From JALYOC01 sp036675345 (GTDB lineage: Bacteria > Myxococcota > Myxococcia > Myxococcales > Myxococcaceae): a DNA stretch of 64,000 nt. The position numbers were made by a program, and so were the translations under genes. This document shows, one piece after another, positions 34,301 to 42,871 of this stretch (positions are counted from its first letter, which is position 1; each line of letters starts with the position of its first letter). The notes beneath the pieces are model-generated. The model had not been told where the DNA came from. It worked only from the letters and a program-made list of their open reading frames with translations, and did no database searches. Location of the stretch: assembly GCA_036675345.1 (NCBI GenBank), contig JAKFFE010000022.1, positions 248,001 through 312,000 of the forward strand, written 5' to 3'.

Positions 34301-37300
34301 GAGACCGTCCCCCAGGAGCGCGCCGCGCTGTTGCGGCGGATGGCGGACCTGTACGCGGGGCAGATGGAGAACCCGGAGATGGCGTTCCTCTCCGCCACCC
34401 GCGCCCTGCGCGAGGCCCCGGACGACGCGGTCTCCCTGGATCTGTGTCTGGCCCTGGCCGGACCGGCGGAGGCCACCGAGGAGCTGGAGGCCCTGTTGGA
34501 GGAGGCCGCGGAGAAGGCGGCGGACGACGCGGCCCGGCTGACCCTGTACCGGGCGCTGGCCCGCACCAAGACCGCCTCCAGTGACGAGGCCGGTGCCCAG
34601 GACTCCTGGCGCCGGGTGATGGAGCTGGAGCCGCAGGATCCGGAGGCGCTGGATCGGCTCTCCACCCTGTTCGCCAAGGGGAACCCGGGGGAGCTGCTGG
34701 AGGTGCTCCACCGCCGGCTGAACCAGGCCGAGGAGCCGGAGGTCCGGGCCCGGCTGCTGTTGCAGGTCGGTGATCTGCAGTCCGGCCCGCTGGCGGATCC
34801 CGCCGGGGCCCTGGCCACCTACCGGCAGCTGGTGGAGCTGACCCCCACCGATCCGACGGCGCTGAGCCGGATGGAGGAGGCCTGCGAGTCGCAGCAGCGC
34901 TGGCCGGAGCTGGCGGACGTGCTCTCCCGCCGGATCGAGCTGCTGTCCGGAGAGGAGGCGCAGGAGCTGAAGCTGCGCCTGGCGGTCACCCGCGAGGAGA
35001 AGCTGCACGACAAGCCGGGCGCGGTGGCGCTGTACACCGAGATCCTGGCCAGCGATCCGGCCAGCCCAGGCGCGCTGACCCGCCTGGAGGCGCTGCTGGA
35101 GAAGGACGCCTCCAACCGGGACCTCTCCGAAGTGCTGATGCGCGCCTACCGGACCCACGGGGCCAAGGACAAGCTGGCCGCGGGCCTGGAGGCGCGGATC
35201 AACGTCTCCGGCGACGCCTACGAGCGCAAGGACCTGCTGGTGGAGCTGGGCGGGCTGCGGGAGCAGGAGGGCGAGCTGGAGATGGCCTTCCTGGCGCTGT
35301 TCCGCGCCTTCAAGGAGGACCCCAACGACGCCTTGCTGCGCGCCGGGCTGGAGAAGGTGGCCGACGCCGCCGAGGCCTGGGACGAGCTGGTGGGCGCCTA
35401 CGAAGAAGAGCTGCCGGTGATCGCCGAGGCCAAGGACGCCGCGGCGATGAACCTCAAGCTGGGCCAGGTGGTGGATCAGCATCTGGACGACCCGGAGCGG
35501 GCGATCGCCTTCTACGAGAAGGCCCGCACCCAGGATCCGGAGCAGACCCCCCGGGTGCTGCCGGCCCTGGAGCGTCTGTACGGGAAGCTGGAGCGGCACG
35601 AGGAGCACGCCGCCGCCCTGGAGGCCCTGGCGGAGGCCGCCCCCACTCCGGCGGAGAAGGTGAAGCTGTTCACCCGCCTGGGTCAGCTGGCCCAGGAGAA
35701 GCTGCAGTCCTCCGAGCGGGCGGCGCTGGCCTACGAGAAGGTGATTCTCGCGGACAAGACCCAGCTGACCGCGGCCCGGGCGCTGGAGCAGATCTACGAG
35801 TCGGCCGCCGCCACCGACAAGCTGTACGCGATCCTCAAGCACCAGCAGGGGCAGGTCACCGGCGCCGAGCGCGATCGGGTGCTGTCGAAGATGGCCCAGG
35901 TCTCGGCGGAGGGGCTCTCCGACGTGGGCCACTCGATCGAGCTGTACCGGGAGCTGCTGTCCAAGAATCCGCGCAACGACCAGGCCTTCAGCAGCCTGGA
36001 GAGCCTGCTGGAGCGCGCCAAGCGCTTCGACGAGCTGCGCGAGCTGTTGACCCGCAAGCTGGCCCAGACCCTGGACCCGCGCGAGCTGGTCAAGCTCAAC
36101 GACAAGGTGGGCCGGGTGGTGTTCCGGCTGCAGGAGAAGCCGGAGGAGGCGATCCCCTTCTTCAAGGCCGCCCTGGACCGCGACGCCCGCCACAAGGGGG
36201 CGCTGGACTCGCTGCGCGAGATCTACGACGGCCTGGCCCGCAAGGACGACCTGGTCACCGTGCTGCGGCGGCTGGTGGCGCTGCAGGAGAAGCCGGAGGG
36301 GGTGAAGGCGATCCGGATCCGGCTGGCGGAGGTGCTCTCCGAGCTGGGACGGCGGGAGGAGGCGCTGGACGCCGCCCGCCGCGCGCTGGAGGTGGAGCCG
36401 CACCGCCCCGAGGAGCTGGAGCGGGTGCAGGGGATCTTCATGGCCCTGCGCGCCTACAACGACGCCGGCCGGGCGCTGGAGCTGAAGTCCCAGGCCCAGC
36501 TGGCACTTGAGCTGCCCCAGGACGCGGTGCAGACCCTGTTCCAGGTGGTGGATCTGTGGCGGGGACCGGGGAACCGGTCGGAGTCCGCCGGTCCGGCGCT
36601 GGAGAAGATCCTGGAGCTGGATCCGGCCAACCGGAAGGCCTACGAGCTGGCGGTGGACCTGTTCTCCTCGGTCAACGACTGGCGCTCCTACGCCCGGGTG
36701 GTGGACGGGTACCTGCCCAACCTGGTCACCGAGGAGGAGAAGATCGCCGCCCTGCGGGATCTGGCCAAGGTCCAGGAGCAGAAGCTCAACCAGAAGGACA
36801 TGGCCTTCATGGCCGCCTGCCGCGCGCTGCAGTTGAACGCGGCGGACCCCACCATCCGCGACGAGGTGGAGCGGCTGGCGGACGACACCGGCTCCCACGA
36901 CGAGCTGGCCACGGTGTACGAGGACGTGGCGGACAGCCTCCCCCGCGGTCCGCTGGCCGAACAGCTGTACCTCAAGCTGGCCCAGGTGCAGGACCAGAAG
37001 CTGGATGAACCGGCGGCGGCGGAGGCCTCGCTGCGCAAGATCCTGGAGTTCGATCCCACCAACGGGATCGCCCTGGATCGGCTGGCGGACATCTTCGGTC
37101 GCCGGGGGCGCTTCGGCGAGTACGTGATGGCGCTGGAGCAGAAGCTGGAGACCGCCGGCTCGGTGGAGCAGCGCAAGGCGATCCTGCGGGAGATCGCCTC
37201 GGTCCAGGATCTGCAGGCCAAGGATCCGGAGGAGGCGGCCGGGGCGCTGCTGCGCGCCCTGGAGCTGGACCCGGACGCCGACACCCTGGGCGCCCTGGTC

Positions 37301-40300
37301 TCGCTGTACCGGCGGGAGAAGAAGTGGATGGAGGCGGCCAACGCGCTGCTGCGGCTGCGCGATCTGGCCGGGACCCCGGAGGAGCGGGGCCGGATCCAGC
37401 TGGAGGTGGGTCACCTCTACGAGCGGGAGGTCGCCGACGACGAGAGCGCGATCGAGGCCTACGCCCAGGTGCTGGAGTTCGACCCCGGGCAGGGCGAGGC
37501 GCTGGACGCGCTGGAGCGGCTGTACACCAAGGCGGACCGGCCGGCGGAGCTGCTGGGCGTCTACGAGCGGCAGCTGGAGCTGACCCCGGACTGGCGCGAG
37601 CGGGTGAAGATCCTCTTCAAGAGCGCGGCGATCTGGGAGGAGAAGTACCAGAATCTGGAGAACGCAGCCGCCTGCGTGGAGTCGATCCTGGGGCTGGAGT
37701 CCAGCAACCTGGACGCGGTCCGCACCCTGGAGCGGCTGCGCCGCACCGAGGAGAAGTGGGACCACCTGGTACTGGTGCTGGAGCGGCACGCCGAATTGGC
37801 GGACATCGCGGAGGAGAAGGCGGCGCTGCTGGTGGAGCTAGGCGACGTCTGGCACCAGCAACTGCGCCAGGTGGACCGCGCGGTGGACAGCTATTCGCAG
37901 GCCCTCTCGGTGGATCCGGGCTGCCGCCCGGCGATGCACGCGCTGGGCAACCTCTACGAGCGCAGCGGCAACTGGCCGTTCGCGATCGAGATGCTGTCCC
38001 GGGAGGCGCAGGCGGCCAACGGGGCGCCGGAGTCGGTGGAGCTGTTCCACCGGATGGGCAAGATCAACGAGGACATGCTGCAGGACGGCGCCGCCGCGCG
38101 CGCCTGCTACGAGCAGGCCCTGGGAATCGACTCCGGGTACCTGCCGGCGATCCGGGCCCTGAAGGGGATCCACCAGCAGAGCCAGGACTGGCAGGCCTAC
38201 GAACAGACCCTGGTCAACGAGGCGGAGAAGACCGAGGACCCGGAGAGCAAGGGCAAGGCGTACCTGGAGGTGGCCCGCTACCACGCGGAGACCCGCGATG
38301 ATCGCGAGGCGGCCACCCCCTGGTTCGAGGCGGCGATGGGGCTGATCCCGGAGCTGGCCGAGGCGGCCCGCCCGCTGGCGGACGTCTACGTCTCCCGCGA
38401 GGACTGGGCCAACGCCGAGCGGATGCTGGACGTGGTGGCCCGCCGGCTGGCGCAGGACGCGCAGCAGGACTCCGACGGTGGGGTGGCCCGCGAGCTGTGC
38501 CGCCAGCTGTACCGGCTGGGCTACGTCTCCGAGAAGCTGGGCAACAAGGAGAAGGCGCTGGGCGCGTACGAGCGCGCCTACCAACTGGACGCCACCTACC
38601 TGCCGGCCCTGGAGGGCCTGGGAAACCTGCTGGTGCAGGTCAAGCGCTTCGAGGAGGCGCTGAAGATCTACCAGTCGATCCTGATCCACCACCGCGACGA
38701 TCTGACCGATCTGGAGGTGGTGGAGGTGTACTGGCAGATCGGCGACATCCACAGCCAGCAGCATCAGTACGACCGCGCCCAGAACCACTTCGAGAAGGCG
38801 CTGGCGATCGATCCCGGCCACGACCCGTCGCTGCGCGCGCTGGTGCAGCTGGCGGACGCCGCCGGTCGCTACGACAAGGCGGCCGAGTACCGCCAGGCGC
38901 TGGTCCAGTCCCTGGAGGGTGACGCCCGGTTCGCGATGTACGTGGAGCTGGGGATCCTGGCCCGGGACATGTTGAAGGATCCGTACATGGCGATCGACGC
39001 GTACGTCGGGGCCTGGCGGATGCGCCCGGAGTCGCTGGATGTGCTGGACGCCCTCTACGGGATGTACCGGGAGACCAAGCAGGGGAAGCTGGCCGCGGAG
39101 ATCCTGGAGAAGATGCTGGCCCAGCCGGACCTGGCCAAGCAGCCCGCCAAGGCCAAGCGGGTGTACTTCGCCCTGGGAGAGATCTCCCGGGACGAGACCC
39201 GGGATCTGCAGCGGGCGATGGACTCCTTCAACGCCGCGCTGGATCTGGACCCCCGCTTCCTGGAGGCCTTCTCCGCCCTGGAGGCGATGCTGGGCGGCCA
39301 GAAGGAGTGGAAGCTGCTGGAGGAGAACTACGCGCGGATGATCCAGCGGCTCCCCAAGTCGGAGGAGACGCACGCCGCCCGGATGACCCTGTGGCGCGCG
39401 CTGGGCGAGCTGTACCTCAAGGTGCTCAAGCACCCCGAGGGCGCCCTGATGGCCTACCAGGTGGTCGCCGCCGGCATGCCGGACGACGCGCCGGTGCAGG
39501 AGACCTACGCGGCCCTGGCCGCGCAGACCCCGGGGCAGGAGGAGAAGGCGGTGGGCGCCTACCGTCGGGCGCTGGCCAAGAGCCAGGAGCCGGCCCGGAT
39601 CGTCTCCGCGCTGGCCGAGCTGGGGGCGCGGATGAAGGACTACGACACCGCGTACCTGGCAGCCCAGGTGGCGCAGTCGCTGGTGGGGCAGCTGGGAGAC
39701 GCCGAGCGCGAGATCCTGGCCAAGCTCACCCCGTACGCCAAACGGCGGGAGGTGGCGCAGAAGTCGCTCACCGATCGCCAGTGGCAGACCCAGCTGTTCC
39801 ACCCCTCGGTGCGTCCGCTGGCGGAGGTGATGGGCCTGCTGTTCAACCAGGCCGGGCACCTGTACTCGGTGGCGCCCAGCCAGTACCAGGTCAACCCCAA
39901 GAAGCACCGGATCGACGTGGCGGGAGCGCAGGAGTACCAGATCCACCACTACCGCTACGTGGCCAAGCTGCTGGGGATGGAGGCCATCGAGCTGTACTCG
40001 CCGTACCTGGTGGCCACCCGGGAGCGGATGGCGAAGCGGTCCAACGACCCGGCGCCGGATCCGCTGATCGCCGCGGACATCCTCCAGACCCATCCCCCCG
40101 CACTGCGGGTGGGTGGCAAGTACTTCGGCGAGCCCGGTCAAAAGGAGGTCCAGTACCTGCTGGCCCGGACCATGGCGCTGTTGCGTCCGGAGCTGGTGCT
40201 GACCCAGCGATTGTCCCCGGAGCGGCTGGAGGCGGTGCTGCAGGCGGCGATCACCCTCTCGGTGCCCTCCTTCCGGCCCACCGTCCATCCCCAGGCGCTG

Positions 40301-40636
40301 GACGGCGAGCGGCAGCAGCTGCTCAAGGCGGTGCCGGAGCCGATGCGGGCGCAGCTGGCCCGGGCGGTGGCCGAGTACCTGCGCCGCGCCACCCCGGGGG
40401 ACTTCAAGGCCTACCTGGAGGGAGCGGAGCTGACCGCCACCCGCTGCGGCCTGCTGGTGGCCTCCGATCTGGAGCCGGTGAAGAAGATGGTGGTGGCCGA
40501 GTCGGGCGCCGCCTACCGGGTCAGCTCGAAGGTCAAGCTGAGGGAACTGATGACCTTTGCCCTCTCCGAAGACCTCCACGCCTTGCGCGCGGCGGTCGGA
40601 ATCAGCGTGGAGGTCCAGCTTCCTTCCCGTAAGTAG
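28316..40636 (+). CDS. gltI: Giant TPR gliding protein GltI (AgmK)
   Basis: 4106 aa, somewhat longer than M. xanthus AgmK as I remember it (about 3,800). No signal peptide or membrane segment: it begins MDTQTPRRAAPPDDKPFLEL, so it is cytoplasmic. Almost the whole length is TPR-type helix pairs (for example AALLRRMADLYAGQMENPEM, LQLYRQIMAEDPSHAGTRDA, KNHFEKALAIDP-like units). Between residues about 1053 and 2570 these are arranged in a higher-order repeat of about 303 residues. A linker near 595-625 is Ser/Ala/Asp-rich (SSSDAPDPVTTQQ). The last 330 residues are not TPR-like (LGMEAIELYSPYLVATRERM, GGKYFGEPGQKEVQYLLART) and form a conserved-looking C-terminal domain. Inference: a scaffold for cytoplasmic focal-adhesion proteins. 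A terminator-like hairpin precedes the ATG. Confidence 0.9.
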   Translation: MDTQTPRRAAPPDDKPFLELEASLEKAGRVEELIKLYEGRARDVTAQDAATLLTKAGELARDRLKNLARAEDLLRRALLFAPSHRKALLGLKVMYEQRQDHLGLVEILERLAAGYDGAEAAAFYVRAADLHEQKLGRKDRAILALQQATRSDPKDRQLFRRLRLLFLSEHRYESVLEAILHERAALGDSGIADELVSLAERLVDDPTSHGLAHRAASTALEIDPQNPRAPLTQKALQKFEHSWRNKAQALRTQSLEERDRKSAARHSLSVARLFAWYDSGSTAKLKEALERCFLLWPAMPEALELIGRIAERNQDYPSAVVQLEKMAQEAKDKTAQVDLWLRVGTLRLTRMEDRSGALNAFERAFQIDPARADSAGLYSEQLLEEGGVAEAVAALEKHLGTVKDRGAQVALQLRLADLCHKELKDGAGARAHLESALKVEPSNAMAAFQLAQLLAQDEVVAGVVPLLDLALCAPRSVTERVSLCEAVGIALEEAGQHDEAFRVLSRGLQLQPTRPMLLSSVVEQGRRAKVEGELAEALRRTAQVAPDSAAVEIWRNLAQLLQSPLARPQEALSAWEEVLQRAPSDAGAQTAISQLTQPSSAPARSDGSSSDAPDPVTTQQMTDPKVQLEIEARRLEGSAADPQAAAEVYRKILAIDPDDISALKRLGSAAAAMTRWEEVAQVAQRLASLSLAPADKNEWQARLAQLYAERLNRKDDAARLYLALLQGGEASAAVVGGLERLASSGVQQAAISQALAPHYAKSGDYQRQVASLLVQLSTAQDRGEKKQLLTLLARTHEEHLADPRAAFEFCLRGLSVEPADEHFRTEAVRLARDLNAHVDLARSLSDVASKVPDPALATALLQEAAEVADEAGAVDDAANALKAALEKTPDEPEILARLVQLYLKADRFSDCDLVLRRRILIAEGAAEKSNLYLRLAEISAALKRPREASQALQEAIKSGADELTHLPQLCDLLESSGRMVELSSALGRWIALAEQAGDKDLPSQLSLRRARVLEASLGDRAEALKNYSAILEKRPSDPDALAALEVLLNDPTVREEAARVLVPAYESIKEHRKLVAVLEVIASAAQDPLEGMLALKQAAYVHLNHLRQPELAFAALARAVRLAPTDSNLRQAARAAAEQADTLDAYAEVLSELVEAQPPQVRVGLHRELAELFEKLGERVQAVKNLRAAHQLDPKGIEVLRALQRLHRADEQWAELARALEDLATVVPEPGEKLALWREAAALHEQKLEDAERAAGCWRLIAERDPLDREAASALDRLYTQLDKPRELAFALELRRAQEGQSPQGRELAFRLAGVRQSRLADGPGALQLYRQIMAEDPSHAGTRDALEGWAKGQGGDESAAALEILDPALVQLADHARRISLREARMNGALPTEKARLSAEIRAIYERDLNQPERAFLSALRAFGEGIDRENVGADLERLAQLTGSFEELAEIYEEAGTEREGEAGVPMLRRAAEVREQLGQVEGAIKLWQEIQVRAPQDRQALDSLGKLFERSQNARSLSQVYARQAQLSEDPAERLDLLLKAGQAFEGAGDDEPAVDAFKSALSIKVTVEGLSALDRLYGKLHRVEEHADVVDQLATLATEPGEKRQYLLRRAMLLEKEGTPGEALNAFARVLAIAPQDVAAIGGLERLLPDENVRQEAARLLEPTYRSVNDGRKLVDLLEIRLPTTSGPRRLELIEEIATLREALGDKALAFAGRLRAFAENPGSPEVREALERLAAETGSFEELAAAYEDHLERGLPDALTLDLWRRLAALYGDRLNRPDLAAKAWTEVARRDQQDARALEALSAIYRKGGAYKELAQVMKRQVALEKNPAAQVQLLFELARLAEETLSDKPLAAQCYQAIMVRKPDDRNAIKFLGRVLAETDRHPELATLIAREIQLAETQGAQEEALELKVRLGRLRLSRLNDPRGALEIFQEVLGKKAGHAGAVGALEEMARSESPLRGEAATALEPVFQSGGEHLKLVQMLEQRVSAETVPQERAALLRRMADLYAGQMENPEMAFLSATRALREAPDDAVSLDLCLALAGPAEATEELEALLEEAAEKAADDAARLTLYRALARTKTASSDEAGAQDSWRRVMELEPQDPEALDRLSTLFAKGNPGELLEVLHRRLNQAEEPEVRARLLLQVGDLQSGPLADPAGALATYRQLVELTPTDPTALSRMEEACESQQRWPELADVLSRRIELLSGEEAQELKLRLAVTREEKLHDKPGAVALYTEILASDPASPGALTRLEALLEKDASNRDLSEVLMRAYRTHGAKDKLAAGLEARINVSGDAYERKDLLVELGGLREQEGELEMAFLALFRAFKEDPNDALLRAGLEKVADAAEAWDELVGAYEEELPVIAEAKDAAAMNLKLGQVVDQHLDDPERAIAFYEKARTQDPEQTPRVLPALERLYGKLERHEEHAAALEALAEAAPTPAEKVKLFTRLGQLAQEKLQSSERAALAYEKVILADKTQLTAARALEQIYESAAATDKLYAILKHQQGQVTGAERDRVLSKMAQVSAEGLSDVGHSIELYRELLSKNPRNDQAFSSLESLLERAKRFDELRELLTRKLAQTLDPRELVKLNDKVGRVVFRLQEKPEEAIPFFKAALDRDARHKGALDSLREIYDGLARKDDLVTVLRRLVALQEKPEGVKAIRIRLAEVLSELGRREEALDAARRALEVEPHRPEELERVQGIFMALRAYNDAGRALELKSQAQLALELPQDAVQTLFQVVDLWRGPGNRSESAGPALEKILELDPANRKAYELAVDLFSSVNDWRSYARVVDGYLPNLVTEEEKIAALRDLAKVQEQKLNQKDMAFMAACRALQLNAADPTIRDEVERLADDTGSHDELATVYEDVADSLPRGPLAEQLYLKLAQVQDQKLDEPAAAEASLRKILEFDPTNGIALDRLADIFGRRGRFGEYVMALEQKLETAGSVEQRKAILREIASVQDLQAKDPEEAAGALLRALELDPDADTLGALVSLYRREKKWMEAANALLRLRDLAGTPEERGRIQLEVGHLYEREVADDESAIEAYAQVLEFDPGQGEALDALERLYTKADRPAELLGVYERQLELTPDWRERVKILFKSAAIWEEKYQNLENAAACVESILGLESSNLDAVRTLERLRRTEEKWDHLVLVLERHAELADIAEEKAALLVELGDVWHQQLRQVDRAVDSYSQALSVDPGCRPAMHALGNLYERSGNWPFAIEMLSREAQAANGAPESVELFHRMGKINEDMLQDGAAARACYEQALGIDSGYLPAIRALKGIHQQSQDWQAYEQTLVNEAEKTEDPESKGKAYLEVARYHAETRDDREAATPWFEAAMGLIPELAEAARPLADVYVSREDWANAERMLDVVARRLAQDAQQDSDGGVARELCRQLYRLGYVSEKLGNKEKALGAYERAYQLDATYLPALEGLGNLLVQVKRFEEALKIYQSILIHHRDDLTDLEVVEVYWQIGDIHSQQHQYDRAQNHFEKALAIDPGHDPSLRALVQLADAAGRYDKAAEYRQALVQSLEGDARFAMYVELGILARDMLKDPYMAIDAYVGAWRMRPESLDVLDALYGMYRETKQGKLAAEILEKMLAQPDLAKQPAKAKRVYFALGEISRDETRDLQRAMDSFNAALDLDPRFLEAFSALEAMLGGQKEWKLLEENYARMIQRLPKSEETHAARMTLWRALGELYLKVLKHPEGALMAYQVVAAGMPDDAPVQETYAALAAQTPGQEEKAVGAYRRALAKSQEPARIVSALAELGARMKDYDTAYLAAQVAQSLVGQLGDAEREILAKLTPYAKRREVAQKSLTDRQWQTQLFHPSVRPLAEVMGLLFNQAGHLYSVAPSQYQVNPKKHRIDVAGAQEYQIHHYRYVAKLLGMEAIELYSPYLVATRERMAKRSNDPAPDPLIAADILQTHPPALRVGGKYFGEPGQKEVQYLLARTMALLRPELVLTQRLSPERLEAVLQAAITLSVPSFRPTVHPQALDGERQQLLKAVPEPMRAQLARAVAEYLRRATPGDFKAYLEGAELTATRCGLLVASDLEPVKKMVVAESGAAYRVSSKVKLRELMTFALSEDLHALRAAVGISVEVQLPSRK
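31472..36022 (+). repeat. About 303-residue (about 910-bp) super-repeats within gltI
   Basis: The phase marker 'REEAARVLVPAY ... KLVAVLE' recurs in diverged form at residues about 1053, 1358, 1657, 1964 and 2267 (spacing 305, 299, 307, 303). About 55 residues after each comes a second marker, x-A-F-x-x-x-x-RA (ELAFAALARA, RAFLSALRAF, LAFAGRLRAF, MAFLSATRAL, MAFLALFRAF). A sixth copy of the second marker (MAFMAACRAL, about 2827) is out of phase. The right boundary is approximate. Confidence 0.65.
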
Positions 40637-40762
40637 GGGAACCAATGCAAGGACGCAGAGCGTCCGAGCAAGTGAACACCGGGGGATCGAACCTTGATCC
40701 CGCCTTGCTACACCCCTACGATCGCCGCTCGTTTTCCACGTCTCAGGAGTTCAAGGTCCTCG

Positions 40763-42832
40763 ATGCGCTTCGTGTGCGACAGCTGCCGCGCGCAGTACAT
40801 GATCAGCGACGACAAGGTCGGCGTGAAGGGCGTCAAGGTCCGCTGCAAGAAGTGCGGCTACGTGATCCTCGTCCGTCGTGCGGCGGCCAACGCCGCCGAC
40901 GCCGCCCCCCCGCCGTCGTCTGATTTCCCGGGGGCCGCTGCCTCCTCTCTTCCCTTTGACTCCGAGGAGGGGGCTGGATCCGCCGGTGATCCGGATTCCG
41001 GCTCCGCGGGTGACGCCGCTCCCGCCGAAGGGGAGGCCGCCTCCGGGACCGCCCAGAGCGCCCTGAGCGGGATCCAGGATGACGAGATCGGCGCGGTCTT
41101 CGATCAGGTCCTCAAGTCCGGGCCGCACAAGATCGAAGAGAAGCCCTCCATCAATTCGCTGGCGCCGCCCCCGGACGACGAAGACCTCAGCCTGGGGATG
41201 GACGACGACCTGGCCAGCACCCGCGCGGTGAGCACCGACGCGCTCAAGAAGCTGGTGGCGGAGGCGGAGGCCCAGGCCACCGGTGGCTCCGGCCCCAAGA
41301 ACGCCACCTCCATCCCCAACGACTGGTTCGTGGCGATCGACGACGCCCAGCAGGGCCCGTTGACCGTGGACCGGGTGCGGGACCTGTGGAACCAGGGAGA
41401 GATCGGTCCGGACTCGCTGGCCTGGCGGGCCGGGATGGCGGACTGGGTGCCGCTCTCCGAGATCACCGAGCTGGCCTCGGAGCTGGCGCCCAAGCCCAGC
41501 AAGCCGCTGGTGGCCGCTCCGGCCACCTCCCAGGTGGGGACGGTGGTCAGCGCCCAGGGGGAGTCCAGCTTCGCCCTCGGCGGGGCCTCCCGCGGCGCGC
41601 GCAGCGAGCCGTTTGGCAGCAGCGCCGCCTCCTCCGAGCCGCCGGCGGACACCGGTGGCTGGAAGCCGTCCGCGGCCTCTGCCCTGGCCGCGCTGGTGAG
41701 CGAGGAGATGTCCGCGCTCTCCAACAAGCCCAAGCCGCGCTCGCTGCTGGAGAGCGGTCCCTCCGACCGGCCCCACCTCTCCGATCTGCCGGCGCCGTCC
41801 GCCGCCCGTCCGGTGGGGATGTTCGACATCCCCTCCGCGCCGCACGAGGTGCTCTCGGCGCAGCCCCAGGGGAAGCAGTCCTCCTCCGAGGCGCCGGCGG
41901 GAATGGCGCTGACCCAGTCCCCCAACCAGCCCTACACGGGCCCGTCGGTGTACGGCGGGGCCTCCTATCCGTCCTACGCGTCGCCTCCACCCTCCGGCGG
42001 GATGTCCGGGGCGGTGAAGGCCGGAATCGGGATCGCCGCCGCGCTGGTGTTGCTGCTGGGTGGGGCGGTGGTGTTCCTGCTGGGCCGCTCTCCCGAGGCG
42101 CCGGTGAATCCTCCCGCCGCGGTGGTGGAGGCAGCGCCGGTGGCCCCGGTCACCCCTCCGCCGGCAGCGCCCACCCAGGTGGCCGCGGCCGTGCCGATGC
42201 CGCCTCCCCCGGCGGGGATGGTGGAGAAGCCGGGTGAGGTGGCTCCCGAGCCGCTGACCCAGCCCTCCAAGCCGGAGCCGGTGGCGGCCGCCGCGCCGTC
42301 CAAGCCGGAGCCCACCGCCGCCCGGACCGAGCCTTCGCCCCGCCCGGTGCGCCGGACCCCCACTTCCGGAGAGGACGACGGGGCGATCGTGGCCCGCGCC
42401 ACCAAGCCCACCCCGCCGCCGCCCACCTCCGGAGGTGAGGACGACTTTGACGCCCTCTTCGCGGCGGACAAGCCCAAGCCGGCCGAGGGCGGCACCAAGC
42501 CCAAGCGCCAGCCGGGCTACATCCCCCCGCCGGTGGCCAGCGACGTCCAGGAGTCCCTCTCCGAGTCGGACATCATGGGAGTGGTGGTGGCCCACAAGTC
42601 GGACATCGTCCGCTGCGTGAACGAGATGAAGGCCAAGGAGCCGGGAATCAGTGGCCGGCTGGTGATGCGCTGGACGATCCGCCCCGCGGGCTCCACCACC
42701 GGGATCTCGGCGCAGACCGCCGAGTTCAAGAACTCCCACATGGCGAAGTGCATTGGTGGGTTGGTGAAGACCTGGAAGTTTCCGCGGCATCGCGTCCAGG
42801 GTGATCCGATCAACTTCCCCTTCGTGTTCTAG
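40763..42832 (+). CDS. gltJ: Gliding motility zinc-ribbon/GYF/membrane protein GltJ (AgmX)
   Basis: 689 aa from ATG 40763 (AAGG 6 bp upstream), which places the zinc ribbon at the N-terminus as in AgmX. Zinc ribbon: C5, C8, C28, C31 (MRFVCDSCRAQY, VRCKKCGY). An acidic linker follows, then a GYF_2-type domain at about 187-242 (DWFVAIDDAQQGPLTVDRVR), a disordered linker, a membrane segment (about 418-441), a Pro/Ala-rich periplasmic stretch, and the AgmX/PglI tail (about 593-689) with Cys separated by 44 residues (VRCVNEM ... AKCIGG). In M. xanthus GltJ spans the inner membrane, and its zinc ribbon and GYF domains connect to MglA and MglB. All these domains are intact here. Confidence 0.92.
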   Translation: MRFVCDSCRAQYMISDDKVGVKGVKVRCKKCGYVILVRRAAANAADAAPPPSSDFPGAAASSLPFDSEEGAGSAGDPDSGSAGDAAPAEGEAASGTAQSALSGIQDDEIGAVFDQVLKSGPHKIEEKPSINSLAPPPDDEDLSLGMDDDLASTRAVSTDALKKLVAEAEAQATGGSGPKNATSIPNDWFVAIDDAQQGPLTVDRVRDLWNQGEIGPDSLAWRAGMADWVPLSEITELASELAPKPSKPLVAAPATSQVGTVVSAQGESSFALGGASRGARSEPFGSSAASSEPPADTGGWKPSAASALAALVSEEMSALSNKPKPRSLLESGPSDRPHLSDLPAPSAARPVGMFDIPSAPHEVLSAQPQGKQSSSEAPAGMALTQSPNQPYTGPSVYGGASYPSYASPPPSGGMSGAVKAGIGIAAALVLLLGGAVVFLLGRSPEAPVNPPAAVVEAAPVAPVTPPPAAPTQVAAAVPMPPPPAGMVEKPGEVAPEPLTQPSKPEPVAAAAPSKPEPTAARTEPSPRPVRRTPTSGEDDGAIVARATKPTPPPPTSGGEDDFDALFAADKPKPAEGGTKPKRQPGYIPPPVASDVQESLSESDIMGVVVAHKSDIVRCVNEMKAKEPGISGRLVMRWTIRPAGSTTGISAQTAEFKNSHMAKCIGGLVKTWKFPRHRVQGDPINFPFVF

Positions 42833-42871
42833 CTGCGTCCGGCGCGCCGGGGCGCTAAGACCCGGCCGCAC

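Noticed and set aside
28205..37789. A 3,194-codon open frame on the minus strand opposite gltI
   Set aside because: Leu/Gln/Arg/Gly/His-rich text without domains, the usual mirror of a GC-rich, Leu/Glu-rich gene whose codons rarely produce antisense stops. The plus-strand GltI has clear TPRs and cluster context.
37838..40645. A second long minus-strand frame opposite the end of gltI
   Set aside because: Same composition artefact; no domain text.
40652..40757. Small inverted repeats in the gltI-gltJ gap (GGACGC-AGA-GCGTCC; GGGATC/GATCCC) as a riboswitch or terminator
   Set aside because: Six-base stems without further structure or T-tract; not above chance in GC-rich DNA.
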